Below, in pieces: positions 1 through 6,794 of a DNA stretch of 16,946 bases. The translations under genes were made by a program, and so were the position numbers. The notes under the pieces are model-generated. The model had not been told where the DNA came from and searched no databases. It saw nothing but the letters and a program-made list of their open reading frames with translations. How positions within the stretch are numbered: position 1 is the first letter of the stretch; the number at the start of each line of letters is the position of its first letter. Source of the stretch: JANNRW01 sp031401815 (GTDB lineage: Bacteria > Desulfobacterota > Desulfuromonadia > Geobacterales > DSM-12255); assembly GCA_031401815.1 (NCBI GenBank), contig JANNRW010000274.1:1-16946 (forward strand), given 5' to 3'.

Positions 1-82
1 TAGGCTGACTACACATTTCAGAGCGCCGGGCCTGGTGGAATGGTCGTGAAAAACAGGTGCGGAATGGTCGTGAAAAATCACA
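1..82. mobile_element. Probable end of an IS21-like insertion sequence (partial)
   Basis: A 17-base direct repeat, GGAATGGTCGTGAAAAA, occurs at 37-53 and again at 61-77 (period 24). Read outward the segment ends in TCACA at about 78-82, so on the opposite strand the element would begin TGTGATTTTTCACGACC. Tandem terminal repeats starting with TG are typical of IS21-family ends. No transposase gene is inside the window; it would lie to the left. The exact boundary at 82 and the family are inferences from this repeat layout. Confidence 0.4.
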
Positions 83-119
83 TTCAAAAGGGAAACTAGC
101 GACACTCCACGTATTTCAA

Positions 120-147
120 TCAAAAGGCGGCCAATCGGCCGCCTTTG
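120..147 (-). terminator. Hairpin copy 1, probable terminator of the Fic gene
   Basis: AAAGGCGG and CCGCCTTT arms surround a short CCAATCGG centre, giving a GC-rich stem flanked by A on one side and T on the other, so it can work in both directions. It begins ten bases beyond the leftward Fic stop codon. Nearly the same sequence recurs at 1313-1340 and 2946-2973. Confidence 0.7.
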
Positions 148-157
148 CAGTCTCATT

Positions 158-1207
158 CTATCTCCCCACCGAATACCAGGTACCCTTACCCGTACCGTGT
201 TGTTCCAGATACCCCTGCTGAACCAGTTGGCGCAGATGCAGCTTGACCGTATTGCGATTGGCGGCTAGAAGGGTTACTGCATCGGCAATGGTGATCCTGC
301 CACGCTCTCTGGCGATTGCCAGCATATTTTCCTCCAGCGGAGTCAACTTCTCCAGCAGCTGTTCGCGCTCGATCTTGCCGAGCAGGACGTCTTTCTGCTT
401 TTTCAGACTGTTCAGGAAGAAACGCAGCCAGTCATCCAGATTCTCGCCTTTGCTCCGGATCAGCTTCTGTGATGCCCGCAGCGCCCGGTAATATTCATCC
501 TTGTTTTCCTCAACGATCCGCTCCAGCGAACTGTACGGCACATGACGATAGCCGCTCTGCAGGAGTATCAGGGTGGTCAGAACACGGGAAAGGCGGCCGT
601 TGCCGTCCTGGAACGGGTGGATGGCCAGAAATTGAACGACAAACGCGCCGATCACCAGCAGCGGATGGAGTTCTTTCTCCCGCAGGGCTTCCGCAGTTAT
701 GCGCACCAGTTCCGCCATCAGTCGCGGGGTGTCGAATGGAGTCGCTGTCTCGAAAATAACACCGATACTTTTACCGTCAGCATCGAAAGCCTCCACGTTG
801 TTGGGCAACGTTTTATATTCTCCCCGGTGGGTACTGTCTTTTGTGCTGTACTTCAGGGCAATGCCATGGAGCTGCTTGATATGATTCTCGGTAAAGGGGA
901 TATGCTCCCATGAATCATGGATCGTATTCATTGCCTCGGCGTAACCGGCAACTTCCTCTTCATCACGGGAGTGGAACGAGCGGATTTCCAGATTTGCCAA
1001 CAGCGCTTCAACCTGAAGGTCAGACAGCCTTGCTCCTTCAATCCTAGTGGAAGATCCTACAGATTCTATGGTTGCAACACGTTTGAGGGAGGTAAGTTTG
1101 TCCGGTGCCAGACGTCCGAGCATGTCCCAGCGCCCCTTGAATTCGTCAAGCTCGGCGATAAGGTTCAGGATCTGCGTAGTGATGGTAATTGACGTGAGTC
1201 TGATCAT
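158..1207 (-). CDS. Fic family protein with C-terminal winged helix
   Basis: This 349-residue protein is a Fic (filamentation induced by cAMP) family enzyme, most likely transferring AMP from ATP onto target hydroxyl groups. The full active-site motif HPFQDGNGRLSR lies at residues 197-208, with catalytic His197, Asp201 and Arg208. An N-terminal inhibitory motif of the S/TxxxEG/N type is seen at Ser53-Gly58 (STRIEG), placing it in the class whose inhibitory helix precedes the Fic core. Residues from about 290 to the end resemble a winged helix-turn-helix (ITIADAVTLLAANRNTVKLH), suggesting DNA binding and possibly autoregulation. The ATG at 1207 has GGAGGG seven bases upstream. The promoter region carries GGGTA repeats. 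The gene stands alone, between two hairpin copies and next to an IS end. No antitoxin-like partner is visible, so the target is unknown; it could act as a stand-alone regulator rather than a toxin. Confidence 0.92.
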   Translation of the reverse strand: MIRLTSITITTQILNLIAELDEFKGRWDMLGRLAPDKLTSLKRVATIESVGSSTRIEGARLSDLQVEALLANLEIRSFHSRDEEEVAGYAEAMNTIHDSWEHIPFTENHIKQLHGIALKYSTKDSTHRGEYKTLPNNVEAFDADGKSIGVIFETATPFDTPRLMAELVRITAEALREKELHPLLVIGAFVVQFLAIHPFQDGNGRLSRVLTTLILLQSGYRHVPYSSLERIVEENKDEYYRALRASQKLIRSKGENLDDWLRFFLNSLKKQKDVLLGKIEREQLLEKLTPLEENMLAIARERGRITIADAVTLLAANRNTVKLHLRQLVQQGYLEQHGTGKGTWYSVGR

Positions 1208-1212
1208 AAAAC

Positions 1213-1290
1213 TACCCTCCTACCCGCAATAATACCCTTAAACACCCATAAGTCAATCTAATTACCCTAAAACATACCCGTTAATACCCT
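1213..1290 (-). promoter_or_regulatory. Helically phased GGGTA-type repeats upstream of the Fic gene
   Basis: On the plus strand TACCC or a close variant starts at 1213, 1221, 1233, 1243 (CACCC), 1263, 1275 and 1285. From 1221 onward the spacings are 12, 10, 20, 12 and 10, that is, one site per helical turn with one turn skipped. The array covers the region between the Fic start codon and hairpin copy 2, where the Fic promoter should be. Such a set of same-face sites suggests cooperative binding by a repressor, possibly the Fic protein's own winged helix (inference). Confidence 0.5.
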
Positions 1291-1312
1291 GATTCAGTGA
1301 CACATACTTAAT

Positions 1313-1340
1313 TCAAAAGGCGGCCAATCGACCGCCTTTG
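1313..1340. repeat. Hairpin copy 2
   Basis: This is the same hairpin as at 120-147 and 2946-2973, with the same orientation (CCAATCG centre on the plus strand) and one base different from copy 1. Unlike the other two copies it has no leftward gene ending at it; it sits between the divergent Fic and radical SAM genes. With copy 1 it brackets the Fic gene, and with copy 3 the radical SAM gene. Confidence 0.7.
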
Positions 1341-1467
1341 CTGTTTCTGTTGCCGACTCTACAGTAAAGGTCTACAGTGAATCTACTATTCAGCATGCCC
1401 AGAATACGGAATAATCTAAGGATGCCTATATCCGGCACTACCACTCCTTACCTTAAGGAGACCCCAA

Positions 1468-2724
1468 GTGCCATCTACACCGCTCCCATGCCTAACGTTA
1501 TCTCTTATTGAAAGCAATCAGCAGCGGCTGATTGAAGCCAATCGTCTTGAGTACGGTTACAAGTACGATCTGCTTAATTTTGCGGACAGTGAACAACAGG
1601 CAATGGCGAATGCAGAGCGCCTGGAACTGCTGCAGTGGCTGGAGCAGTACGCCGCTTTCGGCTACTCCGGAACCAAGGTGGATTGCAACAGTCTCTCTCC
1701 CGGTTGCCGTCACTGTGGCGCTGGCGGCTGGTCTTGCCTGTTTGTCAACGGTCTCTGTAACGGGCACTGTTTTTACTGCCCATCAGCACAGGACGATAGC
1801 GGCCCTCCGGTTACAAATGGCCTGGTATTTACCGATCCTGACGAGTATGCCGATTATGTGGCCACCCTTGGTTTCAGTGGCGTCAGCATAAGTGGAGGTG
1901 AACCGCTACTGACGGCGGATCTTGCTCTCTCATTCCTGCGAGCAGTGCGCAAGCGCTGCGGTGACAAAGTCCACCTCTGGCTTTACACGAACGGCACGTT
2001 GTTGACTCCCAACCTCTGTAGAAAACTGAAAGATGCCGGTCTGGACGAAATCCGCTTCGATCTTGGCGCAGTCCGCTACAATCTTAAAAAGCTGCGCCTG
2101 GCGGTAGGCTCCATCCCAACGGTGACGGTGGAGATTCCGGCGGTGCCTGAGGATGAGGAGCTGCTGAAACTGAAGATGGTTGAAATGGCCGAAGCCGGGG
2201 TCAAGCACCTCAACCTGCACCAGATGCGACTGACGCCGCACAACTTCGCCCCTTTGACCGCGCGGGGTTATATCTTTCTCCATGGTGAGAAGGTTACGCT
2301 GCTGGAGTCGGAACTCTGTGCCTTGCGGCTGGTCCGTTTCAGCCTGGAGCAGGGCATCCCCCTGCCGGTGAACTACTGCTCTTTCACCTTTAAGCGGCGC
2401 TTTCAGCTTGCCGCCTCCAGGCGGCGTGCGGCTCTGTCGATCTGCCGCTCCGGCGAGACAGTGACCGAGCCCGGCTTCCTGAGGACTCTTTCGGCAACCA
2501 ATGTCAGTTACAGCGAAACAGCTCTTCTGCAAAGCCCAAGCTATCGCGCCCCATTCGACAAGATCGTACTTGCAACTGGACGCTCCCTGTATCTGGAGCG
2601 ACGACCGCTGTCTCTGGAGCCCGAGCTGTCAGGAGCGGAACTGGCCGCCCTGCAGGCGGGGGAGCCACCGGAAAGGGTGGCCTGTTTTGAAAGGATTGAG
2701 AGTGGATTGGCCGAGTATTTTTAA
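1468..2724 (+). CDS. Radical SAM protein with extra N-terminal cysteine cluster
   Basis: This 418-residue protein is a radical SAM enzyme: Cys97, Cys101 and Cys104 form the CxxxCxxC motif (CNGHCFYC) that binds the SAM-cleaving 4Fe-4S cluster, and Gly143-Pro146 is the GGEP SAM-binding motif. Just before it are four more cysteines, Cys73, Cys80, Cys83 and Cys90, spaced CX6CX2CX6C, which could hold an auxiliary iron-sulfur cluster or zinc. A C-terminal stretch with VNYCSFTFKRRFQ and a run of arginines follows the barrel. I do not recognise the substrate. GTG at 1468 is chosen because AAGGAG lies seven bases upstream. The gene is monocistronic, flanked by hairpin copies 2 and 3. Activating-enzyme or RNA/protein-modifying roles are all possible; the family call is certain, the role is not. 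Confidence 0.9.
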   Translation: MPSTPLPCLTLSLIESNQQRLIEANRLEYGYKYDLLNFADSEQQAMANAERLELLQWLEQYAAFGYSGTKVDCNSLSPGCRHCGAGGWSCLFVNGLCNGHCFYCPSAQDDSGPPVTNGLVFTDPDEYADYVATLGFSGVSISGGEPLLTADLALSFLRAVRKRCGDKVHLWLYTNGTLLTPNLCRKLKDAGLDEIRFDLGAVRYNLKKLRLAVGSIPTVTVEIPAVPEDEELLKLKMVEMAEAGVKHLNLHQMRLTPHNFAPLTARGYIFLHGEKVTLLESELCALRLVRFSLEQGIPLPVNYCSFTFKRRFQLAASRRRAALSICRSGETVTEPGFLRTLSATNVSYSETALLQSPSYRAPFDKIVLATGRSLYLERRPLSLEPELSGAELAALQAGEPPERVACFERIESGLAEYF

Positions 2725-2742
2725 CCTAAAAACGGCATTTGG

Positions 2743-2871
2743 ATCCACGAAAAACACGAAATATCACGAAAATATAGACCCTTAAGGCAAAACAGCTATT
2801 CACCAAAACGGGTTTCGTCTACAAAAGATAACGATCCGGTTTTGTTAGTGTTTTTCGTGTGGTTCGTGGAC
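2743..2871. repeat. Imperfect palindromic element, MITE-like
   Basis: The left arm at 2744-2761 (TCCACGAAAAACACGAAA) is matched by the reverse complement of the right arm at 2850-2870 (TCCACGAACCACACGAAA), with two mismatches in 18. Partial complementarity continues inward: CACCAAAACGG near 2801 opposes CCGGTTTTGTT near 2836. There is no open reading frame of note inside. The structure suggests a small non-autonomous mobile repeat or a folded 3' element after the radical SAM gene. No target duplication is obvious. Confidence 0.5.
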
Positions 2872-2945
2872 AACTGCTTTTTATAGGTTTAACATAAAGA
2901 GAGGACTGCTGCTGAACAGGAGACATACGGGATCATATTCTTAAA

Positions 2946-2973
2946 TCAAAAGGCGGCCAATCGACCGCCTTTT
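2946..2973 (-). terminator. Hairpin copy 3, probable terminator of the ferritin-like gene
   Basis: It has the same arms as copies 1 and 2 (AAAGGCGG, then CCGCCTTT) and begins 16 bases beyond the leftward stop codon at 2990. Read leftward, the stem is followed by TTTTGATTTAAG, a modest T-rich tail. Confidence 0.7.
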
Positions 2974-2989
2974 ATCTTGAAGGAGAGGG

Positions 2990-3481
2990 TTATTCCCTGA
3001 CAAAGGTATCCATGTCGGATTCATCCACCATCCCCATGATCCGCGAATACTCCGCTTCGATCAGCAGATAGTGGTTATGGGTCTCACGGACATTCAGCTC
3101 GAATACCGCTCTCACTTCGGGATCGTCAATCATGTCGGCAAGTGCCCGAAGCGCTTCTTCAAGCTGCTTCTCCTTGTTCAAGGCCACTTCAAGAACTTTT
3201 TGCTCAGTAAACTCTGACCCGCATACCTTTTTAGCCACAGCAAGCCAGGTTTTTTCGTCGGTTTCCTGGATAGCCAGGAAATCATCAAGGGAGGGGATGT
3301 CAGATCCGGGGTAGATCCGGTAAAAATGACCTGCATGCTCCCGCTCTTCTCTGGCCAACAGCTCAAAGGTCTGTTTTGCGCGCGGATCCATGAGCTGCTG
3401 GGCACCGTACTGGTAAAAGAGCATGGCACTCTTCTCTGTATGCAGCGAGCGTTTGATAGCCTCCTGGACTTCTGCTTTCAT
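2990..3481 (-). CDS. Ferritin-like diiron protein (rubrerythrin-type four-helix domain)
   Basis: The 163-residue product is a ferritin-like four-helix bundle protein of the rubrerythrin group without the C-terminal rubredoxin domain. Likely diiron ligands are Glu16 (HTEKSAMLFY), Glu46 and His49 (EREH), and Glu104 in the third helix. The last ligand motif, usually ExxH, reads E133-T-H-N-H137, so the glutamate and histidine are offset. Such proteins act in the cytoplasm in peroxide or oxygen defence or iron handling in anaerobes. The ATG at 3481 follows GAGGAG at good spacing. It lies 28 bases after the decarboxylase gene on the same strand and probably shares its transcript, ending at hairpin copy 3. 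The diiron assignment is good; the exact reaction is unknown. Confidence 0.8.
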   Translation of the reverse strand: MKAEVQEAIKRSLHTEKSAMLFYQYGAQQLMDPRAKQTFELLAREEREHAGHFYRIYPGSDIPSLDDFLAIQETDEKTWLAVAKKVCGSEFTEQKVLEVALNKEKQLEEALRALADMIDDPEVRAVFELNVRETHNHYLLIEAEYSRIMGMVDESDMDTFVRE

Positions 3482-3509
3482 AATCGTCTCCTCTAAGGTC
3501 GTTGATCAA

Positions 3510-4829
3510 TTACAGTTTCACATCCAGCTCATTCTGGACAATCTGCTCACGAGCCTGCTTCTTTCTGATCAGAACCAGTTCGCCACTTCGGGTCTTCATG
3601 ACGGCTGGCGGCTTACGGTGCGAGTTGTAGTTTTCCGGCGACATACTTTCGGAATAGGCTCCGGTGCCGCCGATTACGACATAGTCACCGATTTCCGGTT
3701 CGGCAATCAGTACCGGAACAATGTTGCCGTCGTTGTCCAGACGCACCGAATCGCCACTTTCGCAGCAGCGCCCCACGATCCCGAACGATTTCAACCCGGC
3801 CTTCGGAATGCCGTCATACTCGCTGGAGAGCAGTCTGCCGTCCTGGCTTACGATGGCAACAGGGTGTTCGGAACCGTACAAAAGCGGGCGCGTCAGCAGT
3901 TCCATGCCGCCGTCAACAATGAGGAAGTTCAGCTCGTTGGTCAGCTTTTTGTCAATAATCCGGGTAATGATATGGCCTGAGTTCGCCACCACATAGGTTC
4001 CCGGCTCGATCTCCATCTGCAGCTGCCGACCGGTCGCCTCCTTGAACTCCTTTACACGCAGCGCAGCATAGGTTCCAAGTGACAAGATGTCAGCCTGTTT
4101 TTCCCCTGGCATCCTGGCGACCTTGAGCCCCCCGCCGAAGCTTACTGTGGTGGCATCCGGAAAATAGGTACGCACAAAGCCCAGTTCACGGTCGATGTTC
4201 TCCTGCCATTTTTCAGGGGCTCCCCCTGAACCGATATGGACATGAACCTGGGTAAAGCGCAGTCCCAGTATGTCAGCCTGGGCTTTTACCAAAGGGACAT
4301 CGTTTAAGTGTACGCCGAAACAGGAATATTCACTCCCGGTATCGCGGGTGGCGCTTTCACCGCCGCCGGCTGCTCCGGGGTGAACTCTCATGGATAAATC
4401 GATTTTGTTGGTTTTGGCAAAGTCGGCAATCAGTTGAAACTGGGTCATGGAGCAGACGTTGTACTTGAGACCTGCCTTGATCATCTCCTCAAGTTCTGTT
4501 CGCTCCTCACCGATTGGTACCTCCTGGGTCGTAAGCATCATCCGGGCATACGGAACTCCGGCGGCAAATGCACGGGCTGCTTCATTAATTGACGAGCAAT
4601 CCAGATCAAGCCCTTTATTGGTGACCACCCGCAATACTGTACGATCCGAGTTTGCCTTCATGGCGTAGCGTACATGCAGACCGTACGCATTCGGCATGTT
4701 CAAGAGCTGTTCACAGCTGTTTTCCATGTATTCCTGATCATGGAGATATACCGGTGTTCCCCACTGCTGAGCAATTTTCGGGACTAGCGTTGAGTCCAGT
4801 CTGGTCGAACCAAAATTTTTCATTGTCAT
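3510..4829 (-). CDS. Diaminopimelate-decarboxylase family PLP enzyme
   Basis: The product is a fold-type III PLP decarboxylase of the LysA group, which removes CO2 from meso-diaminopimelate to give lysine. In numbering from the chosen start (439 residues), Lys58 in YAMKAN forms the Schiff base, HVHIGSGG lies at 196-203, GGG at 232-234 binds phosphate, RPLLYG starts at 314, CCESGD at 355-360 carries the catalytic cysteine, and GAYSESM with YN spans 390-402. The usual EPGR reads EPGT (275-278), losing an arginine that contacts substrate in characterised DAP decarboxylases. I start at ATG 4829 because GAGG lies nine bases upstream; an ATG at 4904 would add 25 residues that lack a clear ribosome site and family similarity. 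No other lysine gene is nearby, so it may be a paralogue with another substrate. It is probably cotranscribed with the ferritin-like gene. Confidence 0.8.
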   Translation of the reverse strand: MTMKNFGSTRLDSTLVPKIAQQWGTPVYLHDQEYMENSCEQLLNMPNAYGLHVRYAMKANSDRTVLRVVTNKGLDLDCSSINEAARAFAAGVPYARMMLTTQEVPIGEERTELEEMIKAGLKYNVCSMTQFQLIADFAKTNKIDLSMRVHPGAAGGGESATRDTGSEYSCFGVHLNDVPLVKAQADILGLRFTQVHVHIGSGGAPEKWQENIDRELGFVRTYFPDATTVSFGGGLKVARMPGEKQADILSLGTYAALRVKEFKEATGRQLQMEIEPGTYVVANSGHIITRIIDKKLTNELNFLIVDGGMELLTRPLLYGSEHPVAIVSQDGRLLSSEYDGIPKAGLKSFGIVGRCCESGDSVRLDNDGNIVPVLIAEPEIGDYVVIGGTGAYSESMSPENYNSHRKPPAVMKTRSGELVLIRKKQAREQIVQNELDVKL

Positions 4830-5027
4830 TCTTTTAAACCTCACAAATTTGAAATAAGCCCGCATTCCCGGCAATGTGAACAGGGTTGCACTACTATGTA
4901 GCATTTTAGAGCGGCACGGCGCAACATCTCTCTGGGAATTTATTACTGAGCGATGGAGTTATGGGGCAGGCTATTTCATTAAAAGGGCTGCATAGTCCAC
5001 ATTCGGAGTATCCACATTGGGTTACCG
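4830..5027. other. Intergenic region with no gene seen
   Basis: This divergent spacer should hold the decarboxylase promoter; the best candidate is a poor leftward match, TTGCGC at 4924-4919, then 18 bases, then TACATA at 4900-4895. TCCACATT is repeated at about 4996 and 5010. I see no folded leader resembling a lysine riboswitch and no open reading frame with a ribosome site. Confidence 0.4.
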
Positions 5028-5056
5028 TTGACAACTACCCCGCCTCCCGCTATACA
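5028..5056 (+). promoter_or_regulatory. Sigma-70 promoter for the DUF454 gene
   Basis: A perfect TTGACA at 5028-5033 is followed by 17 bases and TATACA at 5051-5056. Transcription would start near 5063, inside the palindrome at 5061-5087, giving a leader of about 87 bases before the gene at 5150. Confidence 0.6.
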
Positions 5057-5060
5057 AAAC

Positions 5061-5087
5061 CAGGAACTGATTTGTAATCAATTCCTG
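5061..5087 (+). promoter_or_regulatory. Palindrome at the transcription start, candidate operator or 5' hairpin
   Basis: CAGGAACTGATT at 5061-5072 and AATCAATTCCTG at 5076-5087 are complementary at 11 of 12 positions around a three-base TGT loop. It begins four bases after the -10 box. Its position fits a dimeric repressor operator that would block initiation, or a hairpin at the 5' end of the mRNA. It is not followed by a T run, so it is not a terminator. Confidence 0.5.
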
Positions 5088-5149
5088 ATTTCGCCGGGGT
5101 CTCACCTCTGACTCAAGGGATTATGGCACGCGTGCATGGGCAGTGAATA

Positions 5150-5581
5150 ATGACTAACAGGATTCAGCCGAACAAAAACCATGTCAAGAGTCTCTTCCTG
5201 CGCTGGGTGCTGATTTCCAGCGGCTGGATATCTATCGTCTGCGGGGTGATTGGCATCTTTCTGCCGATCATGCCGACCGTACCGTTCCTGCTCTTGGCCG
5301 CAGCCTGTTTTGCCAAAAGTTCCGAACGGTTCCACAACTGGCTGATGGAGCACAATCATCTCGGCCCTCTGCTGCATGATTACCTTAAAGGTGCAGGCAT
5401 CCCGTTCAGGGCGAAGCTGATGGCTCTCTCCATGATCTGGGTCTCGTTTCCTGTTTCTGCTCTCCTGTTCGCCAAGGCGCTCTGGCTGAAGATCCTGTTG
5501 GTTGTGGTGGCTGTAGCGGTCAGCGGCTACCTTCTTTTGCTGCCGACAGCGCCGCCGGATGACTCGCAAAAACAGCCGTAA
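5150..5581 (+). CDS. DUF454 (YbaN-type) small membrane protein
   Basis: The 143-residue product belongs to the DUF454 family of small inner-membrane proteins, of which E. coli YbaN is the best-known member; no biochemical role is established. The family signature is seen at residues 35-58 (GIFLPIMPTVPFLLLAAACF, then AKSS) and 61-73 (FHNWLMEHNHLGP). Hydrophobic segments lie at about 18-55 and 88-131, with a short charged tail ending in KQP. The ATG at 5150 has only a weak purine-rich site (GGGCAG) upstream, so translation may be modest or the start may differ slightly. It has its own strong promoter and palindrome. It is separated by 233 bases from the next gene, which has a promoter of its own. 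Confidence 0.85.
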   Translation: MTNRIQPNKNHVKSLFLRWVLISSGWISIVCGVIGIFLPIMPTVPFLLLAAACFAKSSERFHNWLMEHNHLGPLLHDYLKGAGIPFRAKLMALSMIWVSFPVSALLFAKALWLKILLVVVAVAVSGYLLLLPTAPPDDSQKQP

Positions 5582-5641
5582 CAGTGAACTGGAAGAGCCG
5601 ATTCCGGGGAGACAGGTCGTCAGCTTCATTAGAATTTGCGT

Positions 5642-5671
5642 TTGACATTCAGCTGTTACTTGCGGTATACA
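5642..5671 (+). promoter_or_regulatory. Sigma-70 promoter for the DUF815 gene
   Basis: TTGACA at 5642-5647, 18 bases, TATACA at 5666-5671. It has the same two hexamers as the promoter at 5028, with one more base in the spacer. It would give a leader of about 135 bases before 5815. Confidence 0.5.
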
Positions 5672-5814
5672 GATATCTCCGCACTGTATAGGTCTTCTGA
5701 AACAACCCCCTTCCACCAGTTTCCCAAGCCTACGCCAAGCCGCTATCACCACTGTTAAGCGCAGTATTATCGGGATCAACGGCAGTTGCGCAATCTACTT
5801 GAAAGAGAAAGCCC

Positions 5815-6699
5815 ATGTTCAATCTGAAACCCGATGTTGTAGCCAGGCTGGAGCGTGTCCTCAGCTCGGTGGAGATGCTGCTCCCACGTATTGTCAAACC
5901 TGTTGACTGGGCAACCTGTTTTGCTGCCAACTGGCGGCGCCACTCGTTTTCCGGCTACCTGGAGCCGGTGAAGCTGACCGATACCACCACCATGGACGAA
6001 CTTCTGGGGGTGGATGAGCAGAAAAAGGTGATGGTCAACAATACCCGCCAGTTTCTGGCCGGCCTCCCCGCCAACAACGCGCTGCTCTGGGGCTCCAGAG
6101 GTTCCGGCAAATCGTCACTGGTAAAGGCGCTGCTTAACGAGTATGGCCCAATGGGGCTGCGAGTAATACAGATCGAGAAGGAAGACCTGATCTATCTATC
6201 GGAAATTTTCAATGCCGTTGAAGACCAGCCCTATCGCTTCATTCTCCTCTGCGACGACCTTACCTTCGAAGTCGGGGAGCTCTCCTACAAAATGCTGAAG
6301 AGCGCCCTGGATGGCTCGGTATATTCACCACCGGAGAACGTGTTGATCTATGTCACTTCCAACCGCCGCCACCTGCTCCCGGAGTACGAGACCGACCACC
6401 TGGGAGGAAAATTCGTCAACGGAGAGATGCAACAGAGTGAAGCGATGGAAGAAAAAGTCTCACTTTCTGACCGTTTCGGTCTCTGGGTTGCCTTTTATGC
6501 ATTTTCTCAGGATCGCTATATCGATGCAGTCCGACTTGCCATTGCCAGGGAGGCGCGGGAGCGGCGGGTTGAGATCCCCTTTACCAGGGATCTTGAGATC
6601 GAGGCAATCAAGTGGTCGCACGACAAGAGCAAACGCTGTGGACGAACCGCTTACCAGTTTGCCAAGAACTATGTTGGACGGTTTCTCCTGCCGGCGTGA
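5815..6699 (+). CDS. DUF815 family AAA+ ATP-binding protein
   Basis: This 294-residue cytoplasmic protein matches the DUF815 family of AAA+ P-loop ATPases. Walker A is GSRGSGKS at 93-100, Walker B is FILLCDD at 142-148, and a sensor-like TSN with RRHLLPEY follows near 185. GVDEQKKVMVNNTRQFLAG at 65-83 is the conserved block just before the P loop. The family resembles DnaA/DnaC-type loaders in fold, but its client is not known. Residues 1-55 form a less conserved N-terminal region. The start ATG at 5815 follows a moderate AGAGAAAG site. It is likely transcribed from the promoter at 5642; the lipoprotein gene 95 bases downstream could be on the same transcript. Confidence 0.88.
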   Translation: MFNLKPDVVARLERVLSSVEMLLPRIVKPVDWATCFAANWRRHSFSGYLEPVKLTDTTTMDELLGVDEQKKVMVNNTRQFLAGLPANNALLWGSRGSGKSSLVKALLNEYGPMGLRVIQIEKEDLIYLSEIFNAVEDQPYRFILLCDDLTFEVGELSYKMLKSALDGSVYSPPENVLIYVTSNRRHLLPEYETDHLGGKFVNGEMQQSEAMEEKVSLSDRFGLWVAFYAFSQDRYIDAVRLAIAREARERRVEIPFTRDLEIEAIKWSHDKSKRCGRTAYQFAKNYVGRFLLPA

Positions 6700-6794
6700 G
6701 TTAACTTCTTTTAAGTGGAAGGAATATGTGCTATCTCTGAAAGCCGGGTCTGGACTTATAACGGCTGTGGCAAGTTGCTTAAACAGGGGGAACA

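Noticed and set aside
542..913. A 123-residue rightward frame within the Fic gene
   Set aside because: It is antisense to the conserved Fic motif region, with no start context or domain of its own.
1930..2532. A 200-residue open frame opposite the radical SAM gene
   Set aside because: It lies wholly within a motif-supported gene, lacks a ribosome site and has low-complexity Gln/Arg/His-rich composition typical of antisense frames.
120..2973. The three hairpins as integron attC sites around gene cassettes
   Set aside because: The stems are short and fully paired, with no core-site consensus and no integrase; terminator-like repeats explain them better.
4827..4904. An N-terminal extension of the decarboxylase starting at 4904
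   Set aside because: The extra 25 residues lack a ribosome site at their start and family similarity, while ATG 4829 has GAGG at nine bases.
4830..5027. A lysine riboswitch upstream of the decarboxylase gene
   Set aside because: The leader from the only weak promoter is about 60 bases, far shorter than a lysine riboswitch, and no multi-helix fold or terminator is visible.
6763..6776. A sigma-54 promoter (TGGCAAGTTGC) before the small lipoprotein gene
   Set aside because: GG and GC are only six bases apart, whereas sigma-54 promoters need ten.
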